DNA from: Neisseria perflava
Lineage (GTDB): Bacteria; Pseudomonadota; Gammaproteobacteria; Burkholderiales; Neisseriaceae
Assembly: GCF_002863305.2 (NCBI RefSeq)
Contig: NZ_CP136962.1
Coordinates: 1,550,001 to 1,614,000, forward strand
DNA length: 64,000 bases
Direction: 5' to 3'
Shown here: in pieces, positions 1 through 9,496 of the stretch
Position numbering within the stretch: position 1 is the first letter of the stretch
Layout of the letters: every line of letters begins with the position of its first letter
The notes under the pieces: model-generated
The model's database searches: none
Seen by the model: only the letters and a program-made list of their open reading frames with translations
Told to the model about the DNA's origin: nothing
Made by a program: the position numbers and the translations under genes

Positions 1-795
1 CGTTACGCCGTTTTCGGCAATCCCGTTGCACACAGTAAATCGCCGCAAATCCATCAACAATTTGCGCTGCAGGAAGGTGCGGCCATCGAATATGGGCGCA
101 TTTGTGCCGAAATCGGCGGTTTTGCTGAGGCTGTTGCGGCGTTTCGTACCGAGGGCGGGCAAGGTGCGAATGTAACTGTTCCGTTCAAGCAGGAAGCTTT
201 TGCGCTGGCGGACGAGCATTCCGACCGCGCTTTGGCTGCCGGCGCGGTCAATACGCTGGTGTGGTTGGAAGACGGCAGAATACGCGGCGACAATACCGAC
301 GGTATCGGTTTGGCCAACGACATCACGCAGGTCAAAAATATTGCCATCGAAGGCAAAACCATTTTGCTTTTGGGCGCAGGCGGCGCCGTGCGCGGCGTGA
401 TTCCGGTGTTGAAAGAACACCACCCTGCCCGTATCGTCATTGCCAATCGTACCCATGCCAAAGCCGAGGAATTGGCGCAGCTTTTCGGCACTGAAGCCAT
501 CCCGATGGCGGATTTGAACGGCGGTTTCGATATCATCATCAACGGCACGTCCGGCGGCTTGAGCGGTCAGCTTCCTGCCGTCAGCCCTGAAATTTTTCGC
601 AACTGCCTCCTTGCCTACGATATGGTTTACGGCGACGCGGCGCAGGCGTTTTTGAACTTTGCCCAAAGCAACGGCGCGGCCGAAGTTTCAGACGGCCTGG
701 GCATGCTGGTCGGTCAGGCTGCCGCCTCTTACCATATTTGGCGCGGATTTACGCCCGATATCCGCCCTGTTATCGAATACATGAAAGCCCTGTAA
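1..795 (+). CDS. aroE: Shikimate dehydrogenase, 5' end cut by window
   Basis: Reduces 3-dehydroshikimate to shikimate with NADPH in the cytoplasmic pathway to aromatic amino acids. Reading frame 1 is open from base 1 and begins with [20 protein letters not shown], the shikimate-binding N-terminus (SKSP serines), so only a few codons lie outside the window. The NTDG motif near residue 100 supplies the catalytic Asp, the GAGGAVRG dinucleotide loop follows, and NRTHAKAEE is the NADP-phosphate clamp. The C-terminal [11 protein letters not shown] motif is also typical. The TAA stop is 2 bp before mtgA, so the two genes are probably cotranscribed. Confidence 0.97.
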   Translation, partial: RYAVFGNPVAHSKSPQIHQQFALQEGAAIEYGRICAEIGGFAEAVAAFRTEGGQGANVTVPFKQEAFALADEHSDRALAAGAVNTLVWLEDGRIRGDNTDGIGLANDITQVKNIAIEGKTILLLGAGGAVRGVIPVLKEHHPARIVIANRTHAKAEELAQLFGTEAIPMADLNGGFDIIINGTSGGLSGQLPAVSPEIFRNCLLAYDMVYGDAAQAFLNFAQSNGAAEVSDGLGMLVGQAAASYHIWRGFTPDIRPVIEYMKAL

Positions 796-797
796 CC

Positions 798-1499
798 ATG
801 TTCCGCATCATCAAATGGCTGATTGCCCTGCCCATCGGCATCTTCATTTTCTTCAACGCTTATGTGTACGGCAACATCATTACCTACCGCGCCGTCGCAC
901 CTAGCAAAACCGCTTTCATGTCCATGCGCATGAGCCAGTTTGCAAAAGAAGGCCGCGATGTCGAGCTGGATTACCGCTGGGTGCCTTACGACCAAATCTC
1001 CGTCAACCTCAAAAAAGCCCTGATTGCTTCCGAAGATGCCAACTTTGCCGAACACAGCGGCTTTGACTGGAACGGCATCAAATACGCCATGAAACGCAAT
1101 AAGCAAAGCGGCGAAGTCAAAGCCGGCGGTTCGACCATCAGCCAGCAACTGGCGAAAAACCTGTTTCTCAACGAAAGCCGCAGCTACATCCGCAAAGGCG
1201 AAGAAGCGGCGATTACGGCGATGATGGAAGCCGTTACCGACAAAGACCGCATTTTCGAGCTGTATCTGAACTCAATCGAATGGCACTACGGCGTATTCGG
1301 CGCGGAAGCGGCATCCCAGTATTTCTACAAGAAACCTGCCTCCGCCCTCACCCGCCAACAAGCCGCCAAACTCACGGCGCGCGTTCCGGCTCCGCTGTTT
1401 TATGCAGACCATCCTAAGAGCAAACGGATGCACAACAAAACCAATATCATCCTGCGCCGTATGGGTTCGGCAGAATTGCCCGAAAGCGATATGGATTAA
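798..1499 (+). CDS. mtgA: Monofunctional peptidoglycan glycosyltransferase
   Basis: A family 51 glycosyltransferase that polymerises lipid II into glycan strands on the periplasmic face of the inner membrane. The 233-residue protein starts at the ATG 2 bp after the aroE stop; an upstream in-frame start would lie inside aroE. One N-terminal membrane helix (about residues 4-25) anchors it. SEDANFAEHSGFDW carries the catalytic Glu and GGSTISQQLAKNLFL is the second conserved GT51 motif, followed by the ELYLNSIEWHYGVFGAE segment. There is no transpeptidase domain, so it is the monofunctional type and not a class A PBP. Confidence 0.95.
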   Translation: MFRIIKWLIALPIGIFIFFNAYVYGNIITYRAVAPSKTAFMSMRMSQFAKEGRDVELDYRWVPYDQISVNLKKALIASEDANFAEHSGFDWNGIKYAMKRNKQSGEVKAGGSTISQQLAKNLFLNESRSYIRKGEEAAITAMMEAVTDKDRIFELYLNSIEWHYGVFGAEAASQYFYKKPASALTRQQAAKLTARVPAPLFYADHPKSKRMHNKTNIILRRMGSAELPESDMD

Positions 1500-1503
1500 T
1501 TAA

Positions 1504-1534
1504 AAAGGCCGTCTGAACATTTCAGACGGCCTTT
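1504..1534. terminator. Paired-DUS hairpin terminator (mtgA/pncB)
   Basis: Two inverted AG-DUS copies (14-bp arms at 1504-1517 and 1521-1534) with a 3-nt loop, followed by a T-rich run. It lies between converging genes and can terminate in both directions. Confidence 0.85.
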
Positions 1535-1538
1535 GTTT

Positions 1539-2759
1539 TTAGGCTTTCTCTTCCGGCTCCGGTACGTCAAACACTTGACGCAGGTAAGCGAGAAAGGTGT
1601 TGTTGGTGGTCATGGTTTTGCCCGGGGAGTCGGAGAGCTTGGCAACGGATTGGCCGTTGCACTCGACGAGCTTCAAAACAATGTTCAAAGGCGTGTGTCC
1701 CAAGTCGTTGGTCAGGTTGGTACCGATACCGAAACTGGTTTTGAAACGGTCTTTGAAGTATTGGTGCAACGCCCATGAACACTCAATATCGAGGCCGTCT
1801 GAAAAGGTCAGCATTTTGGTGCGGCTGTCGATTTTGAGTTTTTTGTAATGCTCGTAGGCTTTGTCGCCCCAAACATAAGGATCGCCGCTGTCGTGGCGCA
1901 GGCCGTCGAAGAGTTTGGCGAAGTAAAGGTCGAAATCACGCAAGAAGGCATCCATGCCGACTACGTCGGTCAGGGCGATACCGAGGTCGCCGCGGTATTC
2001 GTGTACCCAGCTTTCCAGCGCGGCTTTTTGGAAATTGCGCAAACGTACGTCCAAGGCCTGGAAGGCTTGGAGGAACTCGTGCGCCATGGTGCCGATGGGT
2101 GTGATGCCGAGTTTTTTGGCCAGATAAACGTTGCTGGTACCGCGCACGATATCAGGAGCAGCTTCCAGCAAAGTGCGGATAACGTGTTCCTGCCATGCGA
2201 GGGTGTAGCGGCGGCGTGTGCCGAAATCTGAAATAAGGAACGGCGGATCATTCGGATTTTGTGTAGCTGCAATTTCTTTCAGCTGTTGCGCTTTGGCCTG
2301 CAAACGGCGCTCGCCTTCTTCAATGACTGCGGGCGTTTCCAAGCGGCGGAAATAGAGTTCGTTGACGATGGCAAGAATGAAAATCTCGAAGAACATCGCC
2401 TGTATCATCGGGCCTTCGATGCGGATGTTCAGACGGCCTTGATCGTCAGGGCTGACTTGGACAAAGCGGCGTTGGAGTTGGAAAAGTTCGAGATAATCGA
2501 CAAAGTCGCTTTTGATAAAGCGCAGGCTACGCAGATAGTCGAGTTCGTCATGGGTAAAGCGCAGCTGGCACAGGGCGTCGAGTTCGCGTTCCAAGTCTTC
2601 TTGAATATCGGCCAGCGGATACACCATCTCTTTGTTGCGGCAGCGGAATTCGTAGAGGCTGTGGGTTTGCGGGAATTGGTGCAACACGACTTGCAGCATG
2701 GTGAATTTGTACAGGTCGGTATCAAGCAGGGATTGGATAATGGGCTGATGAGCAGACAT
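1539..2759 (-). CDS. pncB: Nicotinate phosphoribosyltransferase
   Basis: Joins nicotinate to PRPP to form nicotinate mononucleotide in the Preiss-Handler NAD salvage pathway, with ATP hydrolysis. The 406-residue protein has the full family length. N-terminal [20 protein letters not shown] is the substrate loop, [16 protein letters not shown] holds the conserved arginines, [13 protein letters not shown] and [10 protein letters not shown] follow, and [18 protein letters not shown] is the phosphoribosyl-binding segment. It stands alone between two DUS terminators. Confidence 0.97.
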   Translation of the reverse strand: MSAHQPIIQSLLDTDLYKFTMLQVVLHQFPQTHSLYEFRCRNKEMVYPLADIQEDLERELDALCQLRFTHDELDYLRSLRFIKSDFVDYLELFQLQRRFVQVSPDDQGRLNIRIEGPMIQAMFFEIFILAIVNELYFRRLETPAVIEEGERRLQAKAQQLKEIAATQNPNDPPFLISDFGTRRRYTLAWQEHVIRTLLEAAPDIVRGTSNVYLAKKLGITPIGTMAHEFLQAFQALDVRLRNFQKAALESWVHEYRGDLGIALTDVVGMDAFLRDFDLYFAKLFDGLRHDSGDPYVWGDKAYEHYKKLKIDSRTKMLTFSDGLDIECSWALHQYFKDRFKTSFGIGTNLTNDLGHTPLNIVLKLVECNGQSVAKLSDSPGKTMTTNNTFLAYLRQVFDVPEPEEKA

Positions 2760-2806
2760 AAGCTTTCTCTGAGTAAACGTGGGCGTTGAGGTATCGATTT
2801 TAATGG

Positions 2807-2845
2807 AAAAGGCCGTCTGAAAGAAACCTTATTCAGACGGCCTTT
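2807..2845. terminator. Paired-DUS hairpin terminator
   Basis: Inverted AG-DUS arms at 2807-2822 and 2832-2845, directly downstream of the minus-strand M23 peptidase gene and upstream of pncB. Confidence 0.8.
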
Positions 2846-2853
2846 ATCTTAAT

Positions 2854-4149
2854 TTAATCCAACTGCGCTACGGAAACCGGCAAAGAGCGGATGGTAGACA
2901 ACATCGTGCTGGCATCTTTTTGCTGTTTGCGGAACGCGGCCATATTGGTCGGGGTCAATTTCGGCGTTGGCAGAGCGACGGTAGTCGGGTTGACCGGCTG
3001 GCCGTTGACGCGTGCTTCGTAATGCAGGTGCGGACCGGTCGAACGGCCGGTTGTACCCACAAAACCAATCACTTCGCCGGCACGGACTCTGCCGTCGGCA
3101 GGGCTGAATGCGCTCATGTGGCCGTACAGGGTTTCCACACCGTTGGCATGGCGGATCATCACGGTATTGCCGTAACCACCTTTCCAACCTTTGAAAATCA
3201 CTTCGCCGTCGGCAGCAGCCTTAATCGGCGTACCGGTCGGCGCGGCATAGTCGATACCGGTGTGCATACGGACGGTATGCAGAACCGGGTGGACACGGTA
3301 GCCGAACGGGGAAGAAATACGCGTGTATGCAACAGGCTCGGTATTGAAGCCTTCTTTTTGTTGCAGGGACTTACCGTTTTGGTCGTAGTAGCTGCCGCTT
3401 TCTTCGTCGCCTTTGCCTTGGCTGTAATAATAGGCTTGATAAGTTTTGCCGTCTTTAACCACTTCAGCCGCCAAAATATCGCCAACCGCCATTTGCTGGC
3501 CGCGGAAATACATGCTGTTGTACAAAAGGCGTACGGTATCGCCCTCTTTCAAATCACTCATATTGAACGAGTCGGCAAAGATTTCTTTGAGCTGGATATA
3601 CACTTCGGAAGGGATTTCAGCACGGAGCATATCGCCGATGGCGGAAGTGCGGATTTGTACGGAGCGCAGGGTCGGCATGGTTTTCATGTCGATTTCGGCA
3701 TTGGAGATGCGCCATTTGCCTTTGACTTTTTCCAAAGCCACCAAGTTGCGTTCCAATTCTTCATCGGTAAAGAATTGAACGTCGGTCACTTGGCCTGAAG
3801 AATCGATGCGGATGTTGACGGATTGGTTGGTCCGCAGGTTTTTCATGTCGAGGTTGGCATTATTTTTCGCCATGATTTGCTTGATGTCTTCTTGGTTGAC
3901 ACCCATGCGCGTCAAAACGTCTGCCAAAGAGTCGCCGGCTTGGACGGCTTCTTGCGCCCAATAGCTGGATTGGTAGGTATTGGTTTCCACATAAACGGCA
4001 GGCAGCTCTTCGGAAATACGCTCGACTTTGAAATCGGTTTGTGCAGGTTGAGGGTCGGTAATGGCGTATGCGGTCATGATGCCTGAAGCCGGCAGCAGAA
4101 ACGCTAAGAGGGTTGCTTTGAATCGAGTGGAATATTTGTTTTTAATCAC
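2854..4149 (-). CDS. M23 zinc endopeptidase (MepM / NG1686-like)
   Basis: Predicted periplasmic zinc metallopeptidase that cuts peptidoglycan cross-links. The 431-residue protein has an N-terminal membrane or signal segment (about residues 10-30), an OapA/LysM-like middle part (AGDSLADVLTRMGV), and a C-terminal M23 domain with MHTGIDYAAPTGTPI and HLHYEARVNG, giving the zinc His/Asp and catalytic His residues. The best start is GTG at 4149, preceded by an AAGGAT ribosome site. The architecture matches the Neisseria M23 protein known as NG1686 or Mpg, linked in gonococcus to piliation and oxidative-damage survival; that link is recalled family knowledge, not seen here. Confidence 0.88.
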   Translation of the reverse strand: MIKNKYSTRFKATLLAFLLPASGIMTAYAITDPQPAQTDFKVERISEELPAVYVETNTYQSSYWAQEAVQAGDSLADVLTRMGVNQEDIKQIMAKNNANLDMKNLRTNQSVNIRIDSSGQVTDVQFFTDEELERNLVALEKVKGKWRISNAEIDMKTMPTLRSVQIRTSAIGDMLRAEIPSEVYIQLKEIFADSFNMSDLKEGDTVRLLYNSMYFRGQQMAVGDILAAEVVKDGKTYQAYYYSQGKGDEESGSYYDQNGKSLQQKEGFNTEPVAYTRISSPFGYRVHPVLHTVRMHTGIDYAAPTGTPIKAAADGEVIFKGWKGGYGNTVMIRHANGVETLYGHMSAFSPADGRVRAGEVIGFVGTTGRSTGPHLHYEARVNGQPVNPTTVALPTPKLTPTNMAAFRKQQKDASTMLSTIRSLPVSVAQLD

Positions 4150-4511
4150 GCGTTATCCTTAATGGGGCGGTCTGTTTTTGAGGTTTGCAGAATGCCGGCA
4201 CATCCGGCCTGCTGCGACCGCCTGCTGGTTTAAACAGTTTTGGGGATAAAGGACTTTGAGTCTTTTTTCCGATCTGAAAATCAGGTTTTCATTCGGAATG
4301 AATGAGGTCGTGTTTGAGATTGACGTTATTATCAGGGCTATTGTGTTGATTTACACCCTGTTTTTCTGAAATTTACGCCACGCATTTTAGCATGACAGCC
4401 CGTTTTTTCCAAACCGGCCGTCTGAACGGCTCTTTTGGGGTACATGAGGGCAAGGTTCCGAAACGCATCATTTGTCGCGTAAAATAACGGTTTTTCTATC
4501 TATTTGCGCTT
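4150..4511. other. 362-bp intergenic region between divergent genes
   Basis: It holds the promoters of the minus-strand M23 gene and the plus-strand RpfE-like gene. I see one single DUS copy near 4421, a short GCCGG...CCGGC dyad near 4194 in the M23 leader, and no open frame worth calling. Confidence 0.5.
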
Positions 4512-5492
4512 ATGAAGCTGACCCTCGCCCTCCCCTCGCTCAACCGCTTTGCCGACGAATCCGTCCCTGAGCTTGCCTTACCTGCTTTTAACCGTCTTTT
4601 GCGTTACGGCACATTACGCAAAGAAACACTCAGGCCGTCTGAATTTTACGGACGCCATTTGTGGGGCGGCAGCCTCATTGCCCAAGTGCAACGTTTACGC
4701 CACACAAGCCAAAAACGCACAGCCGCTTTTGCCTCTCCGGTTTGGCAACAGATGGGCATGCACCATGTCAACATTATCAGCGGCGAGTTTATCGGCATCC
4801 AAAAAGAGGAGGCGCAACGGTTATGTGCGGATTTGTCGGCGTTTTATCAAGATAAAGATTGGCAATTCGAGCCGCTTTGCGAAAGCATGTGGTTGCTCAG
4901 TATGCCGAGGATAGAAGATTGGGGCGCGGAATGTGTTTTGGATGTGTGTGGGCAGCCGGAAATGGACGGTCAGGCACACGGCAAAGATGCGGTGTCTTGG
5001 TTGGCCATGCAGACGGAAATCCAAATGTTTCTCCACTCGCATCCGATTAATCAGGAGCGTGAACAACAAGGATTACCGGAAATCAACGGTTTGTGGCTGT
5101 GGAACGATGCGAACGGTACACAGTCTGCGGATATCGTCGCTTCAGACAGCGCATGGGCGCGTTTTTCGGATACGCCCAAACTCAATGCGCCGTATGATTT
5201 GAAGGCTTGGTTTGAGATGGTTCAAGAAACAGGCAACACGGTTTCAGACGGCCTTATCTTTTTGGACGACTTGGTTTCCACCTTACAGACAGGCGATGTT
5301 TGGGCATACAAAGATATTTTGGAAAGCTGGGAAACCCGTTGGTTTGCGCCTTTATGGGACGCACTCGCTTCAGGCCGTCTGAAAGCCGTGTACATTGCCA
5401 CAGACGGCGAAAACGGCGGCACGCTGGCAATCGGCTGCCGTTCCAAATGGGCATTTTGGCGCAAAGCCAAAACGTTTAACGGATCATGGTAA
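4512..5492 (+). CDS. RpfE-like, phosphoglycerate-mutase-related conserved protein
   Basis: A 326-residue cytoplasmic protein with no signal peptide or membrane helix. The N-terminus MKLTLALPSL and the ordering LPAFNRLLRYG, ending in DGENGGTLAIGCRSKWAFWRK, resemble the RpfE-type proteins of beta- and gammaproteobacteria, often labelled cofactor-independent phosphoglycerate mutase-like. I cannot see an intact alkaline-phosphatase-fold metal site, so enzyme activity is uncertain. Its stop is 6 bp from the converging heptosyltransferase stop, with no terminator between. Three DUS copies lie inside the gene. Confidence 0.6.
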   Translation: MKLTLALPSLNRFADESVPELALPAFNRLLRYGTLRKETLRPSEFYGRHLWGGSLIAQVQRLRHTSQKRTAAFASPVWQQMGMHHVNIISGEFIGIQKEEAQRLCADLSAFYQDKDWQFEPLCESMWLLSMPRIEDWGAECVLDVCGQPEMDGQAHGKDAVSWLAMQTEIQMFLHSHPINQEREQQGLPEINGLWLWNDANGTQSADIVASDSAWARFSDTPKLNAPYDLKAWFEMVQETGNTVSDGLIFLDDLVSTLQTGDVWAYKDILESWETRWFAPLWDALASGRLKAVYIATDGENGGTLAIGCRSKWAFWRKAKTFNGSW

Positions 5493-5498
5493 GCGGTT

Positions 5499-6581
5499 TT
5501 AAACCTCCAACGCCTCCAATTTGGCCGAAATTTTATCCCACACATCCTGCAACGGAATCGCTTTCAACAAACGGGTCGGATCGTTGGTATCGATGCTGTC
5601 GGGGTTGGGCAATTCGGCATAATCGCCGGCATAAATGACTTCCGCCTGCTCGGAATACGGACGCCATTTGTCCACCCATGACGCGCCAAACAAAGCGATT
5701 TGCGGTTTATCCAAAGCAGCGGCGATGTGCATCGGTGCGGAATCGACACCGATAAACAGTTTAGTGCCCTCAATGGCTGCCGCCAATTCACGCAGGCTCA
5801 AGCATCCGGACAACACCCAAACTTTTCCGCCTTCCGGAATATTCAGACGGCCTATAATTTCCTGAAGCATGTATTGTTCGACATTGTCGGGGGAAGCGGT
5901 CAATACGACATTCTGCCCGCTGTTGAGCAGAAGCTGTACGATGGCGGCATTCTTGCCGTCTTCCCAACATTTGAAATGCCAACGCGCACCCGGGTGCATC
6001 AATACATAATCTTCGCCGCTCCAACCCTGAGCACGCAATTTCTGCCGCATACTTTCCCTTGCATCTTGCGCCACCCAAAGGCGCACCTTCGCATCGGCCA
6101 CGTCTTCCGGTTGGATAAGCGGCGCAAGGATATTCAACTGGTTTTCAACGATATGATGGCTGGGATCCAGCTCATGGTTGATAAAATCATGACAGAAACG
6201 CCACAAGAAACCGTCACGCTTGATGCAGTCCAAACCCACGCTGCAACGGGCGCACAGTTTGGCGATTATTGCCGCGCGCCATTGGTCGGACAGATTGAAA
6301 GCCCAGTCATAATCGCGTGTCTTCAGCTTTGAAAAAAGGTTTTTCTCACACGCCAACTGCTTGAATATGCCCAGCTTCTTCCAATTTCGATCAATGGTAA
6401 AAATCTGCGCAATCTGCGGATTATCGGCAATCAGCTGCTCCGTACCGGCATACACCAGCATATCGATTTCGCAATCGGGGAAACGGGTTTTCAGTGCATC
6501 AACCACCGGCGTGCTCAAAAGCACATCGCCATGATGGCGCAATTTGATGATCAGGATGCGTTTGGGTTGGGATAAAGACAT
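5499..6581 (-). CDS. Lipopolysaccharide heptosyltransferase, GT9 family
   Basis: Adds heptose from ADP-heptose to the inner core of lipooligosaccharide at the cytoplasmic face of the inner membrane. The 360-residue protein opens with KRILIIKLRHHGDVLLSTPV, the GT9 N-terminus with the D-V-L-L acceptor motif. The donor site IGVDSAPMHIAAALDKPQIALFG follows at about residues 277-300. The pattern resembles heptosyltransferase III (WaaQ/RfaK-like) more than WaaC or WaaF, but I cannot assign the linkage. Confidence 0.85.
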   Translation of the reverse strand: MSLSQPKRILIIKLRHHGDVLLSTPVVDALKTRFPDCEIDMLVYAGTEQLIADNPQIAQIFTIDRNWKKLGIFKQLACEKNLFSKLKTRDYDWAFNLSDQWRAAIIAKLCARCSVGLDCIKRDGFLWRFCHDFINHELDPSHHIVENQLNILAPLIQPEDVADAKVRLWVAQDARESMRQKLRAQGWSGEDYVLMHPGARWHFKCWEDGKNAAIVQLLLNSGQNVVLTASPDNVEQYMLQEIIGRLNIPEGGKVWVLSGCLSLRELAAAIEGTKLFIGVDSAPMHIAAALDKPQIALFGASWVDKWRPYSEQAEVIYAGDYAELPNPDSIDTNDPTRLLKAIPLQDVWDKISAKLEALEV

Positions 6582-6731
6582 ACGAAACTTTCAGACGGCC
6601 TGTTGATTGGCTGCTATTGTAAAGCGGAAAACAGGTTTCATAAAATACAAAACAGGCCGTCTGAAAGCTATCCTGCTGATTCATCGCTATAAAATCCGCA
6701 CAAGCCATGCAATTTATATTACAATCCGCAC

Positions 6732-6770
6732 CCCGTGGTTCGAAAACCTCCCACATTAAAAAACTAAGGA
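6732..6770 (+). promoter_or_regulatory. preQ1-I riboswitch upstream of queF
   Basis: The sequence shows a 4-bp stem GTGG (6735-6738) / CCAC (6751-6754) enclosing loop TTCGAAAACCTC, followed by the A-rich tail ATTAAAAAACTAAGGA. This is the layout of the class I preQ1 aptamer, where the tail folds back into the loop as an H-type pseudoknot. The tail contains the queF ribosome site AAGGA (6766-6770), 6 nt before the ATG. Ligand binding should therefore hide the ribosome site and switch off translation when preQ1 is plentiful. Confidence 0.88.
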
Positions 6771-6776
6771 AACCTC

Positions 6777-7250
6777 ATGTCCCGCAACAACGAAGAGCTG
6801 CAAGGCATCTCCCTTTTGGGCAACCAGAAAACCCAATACCCGAGCGAATACGCGCCTGAAATTTTGGAAGCGTTCGACAACAAACATCCTGACAACGACT
6901 ATTTCGTCAAATTCGTCTGCCCCGAGTTCACCAGCCTCTGCCCGATGACCGGCCAGCCCGACTTTGCCACCATCTACATCCGCTATATTCCCCATATCAA
7001 AATGGTGGAAAGCAAATCACTGAAACTCTATCTCTTCAGCTTCCGCAACCACGGCGACTTCCATGAAGACTGCGTCAACATCATCATGAAAGACCTCATC
7101 GCCCTGATGGATCCAAAATACATCGAAGTATTCGGTGAATTCACACCGCGCGGCGGCATCGCCATTCATCCGTTTGCCAACTACGGCAAAGCAGGCACAG
7201 AGTTTGAAGCTTTGGCACGCAAACGCCTGTTTGAGCACGATGCACAATAA
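6777..7250 (+). CDS. queF: NADPH-dependent 7-cyano-7-deazaguanine reductase
   Basis: Reduces preQ0 to preQ1, the queuosine precursor inserted into tRNA. The 157-residue size fits the short (YkvM-like) QueF subfamily. Catalytic Cys sits in [19 protein letters not shown], with the QueF motif [16 protein letters not shown] and FHEDCVN after it. The preQ1-I riboswitch immediately upstream and the queuosine-precursor transporter immediately downstream support the assignment. Confidence 0.97.
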   Translation: MSRNNEELQGISLLGNQKTQYPSEYAPEILEAFDNKHPDNDYFVKFVCPEFTSLCPMTGQPDFATIYIRYIPHIKMVESKSLKLYLFSFRNHGDFHEDCVNIIMKDLIALMDPKYIEVFGEFTPRGGIAIHPFANYGKAGTEFEALARKRLFEHDAQ

Positions 7251-7351
7251 TCCTATTCAGACGGCCTAACGCCCTTTTCATTGCAAGACTTTCTCTATTG
7301 CACAGTCTCGCAAGGACTCATGCCGTCTGAAAAAACTTCCGAAAGATTTCC

Positions 7352-8029
7352 ATGTACGAATTTACCGCCGCACAGCAGAAGAAAGCACTCTTCTGGCTGG
7401 TGCTTTTCCATATTTTTATTATTGCCGCCAGCAACTATCTGGTTCAGTTCCCCTTTCAAATTTTCGGTATCTTTACCACTTGGGGCGCATTTTCCTTTCC
7501 CTTTATCTTCCTCGCTACCGACCTGACCGTGCGCATTTTCGGCGCGCCGTTGGCGAGACGGATTATTTTTTGGGTGATGTTCCCCGCCCTGCTGCTCTCT
7601 TACGTCTTCTCCGTCCTCTTTCATGACGGCAACTGGACAGGCTGGGCATCTTTAACCGAATTTAACACCTTCGTCGGCCGTATCGCATTGGCCAGCTTTT
7701 CCGCCTATGCGCTCGGGCAAATCCTCGATATTTTCGTGTTCAACAGATTACGCCGTCTGAAATCATGGTGGATTGCCCCTACTGCTTCCACCGTTGTCGG
7801 CAATGCTTTGGACACGCTGGTGTTTTTCGCCGTTGCCTTTTATGCGAGCAACGATGAATTTATGGCGGCAAATTGGCAGGGCATCGCATTTGTCGATTAT
7901 CTGTTCAAACTCGCCATCTGCACCCTCTTCTTCCTGCCTGCATACGGCATCGTATTGAGCATCTTGACCAAAAAACTGACTTCCTTAAACGTCCGTCAAG
8001 AAATGCCCGAATCGGTTTTAGCCAAATAA
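7352..8029 (+). CDS. yhhQ: Queuosine precursor transporter, YhhQ family
   Basis: Integral inner-membrane protein of 225 residues with about six hydrophobic helices, assigned to the YhhQ/VUT family that imports preQ0/preQ1. Visible family features are FPFIFLATDLTVRIFG, the GQILDIFVFNRLR segment and SNALDT-like GNALDTLVFFAVAF. It lies 101 bp after queF, so it may share that transcript. A rare AT-preceded DUS copy sits at about 7322 just before the gene. Confidence 0.9.
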   Translation: MYEFTAAQQKKALFWLVLFHIFIIAASNYLVQFPFQIFGIFTTWGAFSFPFIFLATDLTVRIFGAPLARRIIFWVMFPALLLSYVFSVLFHDGNWTGWASLTEFNTFVGRIALASFSAYALGQILDIFVFNRLRRLKSWWIAPTASTVVGNALDTLVFFAVAFYASNDEFMAANWQGIAFVDYLFKLAICTLFFLPAYGIVLSILTKKLTSLNVRQEMPESVLAK

Positions 8030-8046
8030 GCAGCAGATAAAAAACA

Positions 8047-8080
8047 AGGCCGTCTGAAACTTTAATCGTTCAGACGGCCT
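8047..8080 (+). terminator. DUS terminator, interrupted by the adjacent element
   Basis: Inverted AG-DUS arms follow yhhQ, but the second arm stops at GGCCT with no T-run. The missing continuation (GGCCTTTTATATTTTC) is found at 12066, on the far side of the inverted-repeat-bounded segment 8081-12065. Confidence 0.75.
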
Positions 8081-8099
8081 GAGACCTTTGCAAAATTCC
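8081..8099 (+). repeat. Left terminal inverted repeat
   Basis: GAGACCTTTGCAAAATTCC. Exact reverse complement of 12047-12065; its first 14 bases are also the exact complement of 11934-11947. Confidence 0.85.
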
Positions 8100-8194
8100 A
8101 CCGCAATCCCACCGCTTGCAGGCTACCTGAAAAGTCAAACGCCGTTTTCCCGGTATGAGAAAACGGCGTTTGTTGATGACAAGGTTTGCAAGGA

Positions 8195-9283
8195 TTACAA
8201 AGTCGGGTAATCGGTGTAGCCCTGCTCGCCGCCGCCGAACATGGTGGCTTTGTCGGCGGGATTGAGTTCGGCGTTCAGCTCAAAGCGTTTGACCAAATCG
8301 GGATTGGCAAGAAACGGTACGCCGTAGGCGATGAAGTCGGCGATGCCTTTTTGCAGCTCCGCTTCGCCCGTTTCGCGGTCGTATGCCGTGCCGGCAATCA
8401 GGGTGTGTTTGATTTGGCTGCCGAAGCGTTCGATTTCGTCGTCTTGCGGATAATGCGGCAGCAGCGGGAACATCGGGCTGCGCTTCATCAGTTCTACAAA
8501 GGCAAAATCAAGTTTGTTGAGCTCGCCGATCAGATAATCGTAGCTGGCGGCAGGGTCGTCAAACGCCATGCCCGCGTAAGGGTGCAGGGGCGAGATTTTG
8601 ATGCCGATTTTGATGCCGACTTTGTCGCCGCCCACCGCGTCAATCAAACCACGCATGATTTCCAGCGTAAAACGGGCTTTGTTTTCGATGCTGCCGCCGT
8701 ATTCGTCATCGCGCAGGTTGCTGCTGTCGGCGAAAAACTGCTGCGGCAGGTAGCCGTTTGCCATGTGCAGCTCCACGCCGTCGAAGCCGGCTTTGATGGC
8801 ATTTTTGGCCGCCTGAATGTAGTCGGCTTGGGTTTGTTTGATTTCGCCCAGCGTCAGCGCGCGCGGGGTTTCAAAATCCTGCAAGCCTTGCGAAGTAAAG
8901 TGCTGCATGCCTTCGATTTTTACGGCAGACGGGGCGACGGGCAGTTTGCCTTGGCGGTCGGTGGAATGGGCGACGCGCCCTGTGTGCCAAAGTTGGGCGA
9001 AGATTTTGCCGCCTTGGGCGTGTACCGCCTGCGTGATTTTTTGCCAAGCGGCGATTTGCTCGTCGGTGTAAATGCTTGGTGTGAGCGGGCTGCCGACGGC
9101 GTCGGGCGAGATGTTGATGGCTTCGGAAATGATCAGGCCTGCGGCGGCGCGTTGGGCGTAATACGCTGCCATTAGGTCGGTCGGCACGCCGTCTGCGGTG
9201 GCACGGCTGCGGGTCATCGCCGCCATCACCATGCGGTTGTTTAAGGACACATTGCCGATTTTGCCGGGGGATAGAAGTTTCAT
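8195..9283 (-). CDS. nemA: Old yellow enzyme family ene-reductase (NemA-like)
   Basis: FMN-dependent NADPH oxidoreductase that reduces activated C=C bonds, N-ethylmaleimide and nitro-organics in the cytoplasm. The 362-residue protein has the complete TIM-barrel pattern: N-terminal LLSPGKIGNVSLNNRMVMAA, then AAMTRSRA, FAQLWHTGRVAH, GVELHMANGYLPQQFF and YGGSIENKARF. It is transcribed away from a LysR gene, a common arrangement in which the regulator senses an electrophile. It lies in the inverted-repeat-bounded segment, so it is probably acquired. Confidence 0.93.
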   Translation of the reverse strand: MKLLSPGKIGNVSLNNRMVMAAMTRSRATADGVPTDLMAAYYAQRAAAGLIISEAINISPDAVGSPLTPSIYTDEQIAAWQKITQAVHAQGGKIFAQLWHTGRVAHSTDRQGKLPVAPSAVKIEGMQHFTSQGLQDFETPRALTLGEIKQTQADYIQAAKNAIKAGFDGVELHMANGYLPQQFFADSSNLRDDEYGGSIENKARFTLEIMRGLIDAVGGDKVGIKIGIKISPLHPYAGMAFDDPAASYDYLIGELNKLDFAFVELMKRSPMFPLLPHYPQDDEIERFGSQIKHTLIAGTAYDRETGEAELQKGIADFIAYGVPFLANPDLVKRFELNAELNPADKATMFGGGEQGYTDYPTL

Positions 9284-9434
9284 GATGGGCTCCGTTTGGG
9301 CTGAATGGTTAAGATGTGCGTATTGTAACGGGTCTGATTTTTAGGATAAATACTGAAAAATCGAAAAAGTGTGGTTGAGATGTTATGAAACGTATTGTAG
9401 AGAAGATTGCTTTTCAGATAAATATGGTTTTATA

Positions 9435-9447
9435 GATAACACTTATC
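9435..9447. promoter_or_regulatory. Candidate LysR-type operator in the nemA-lysR gap
   Basis: GATAACACTTATC is a perfect 5-3-5 dyad in the 213-bp divergent gap, just upstream of a TATAAT (9458-9463) that could be the lysR -10 box. The position would let the regulator repress its own gene while activating nemA; that is inference. Confidence 0.45.
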
Positions 9448-9496
9448 CATTTTTAGATATAATAGGTTACCTGAAATCAGCAATAGACAATTATCA

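Noticed and set aside
7317..7335. AT-type DUS before yhhQ as evidence of a transferred block
   Set aside because: A single copy within otherwise AG-type surroundings; chance or a point change is enough.
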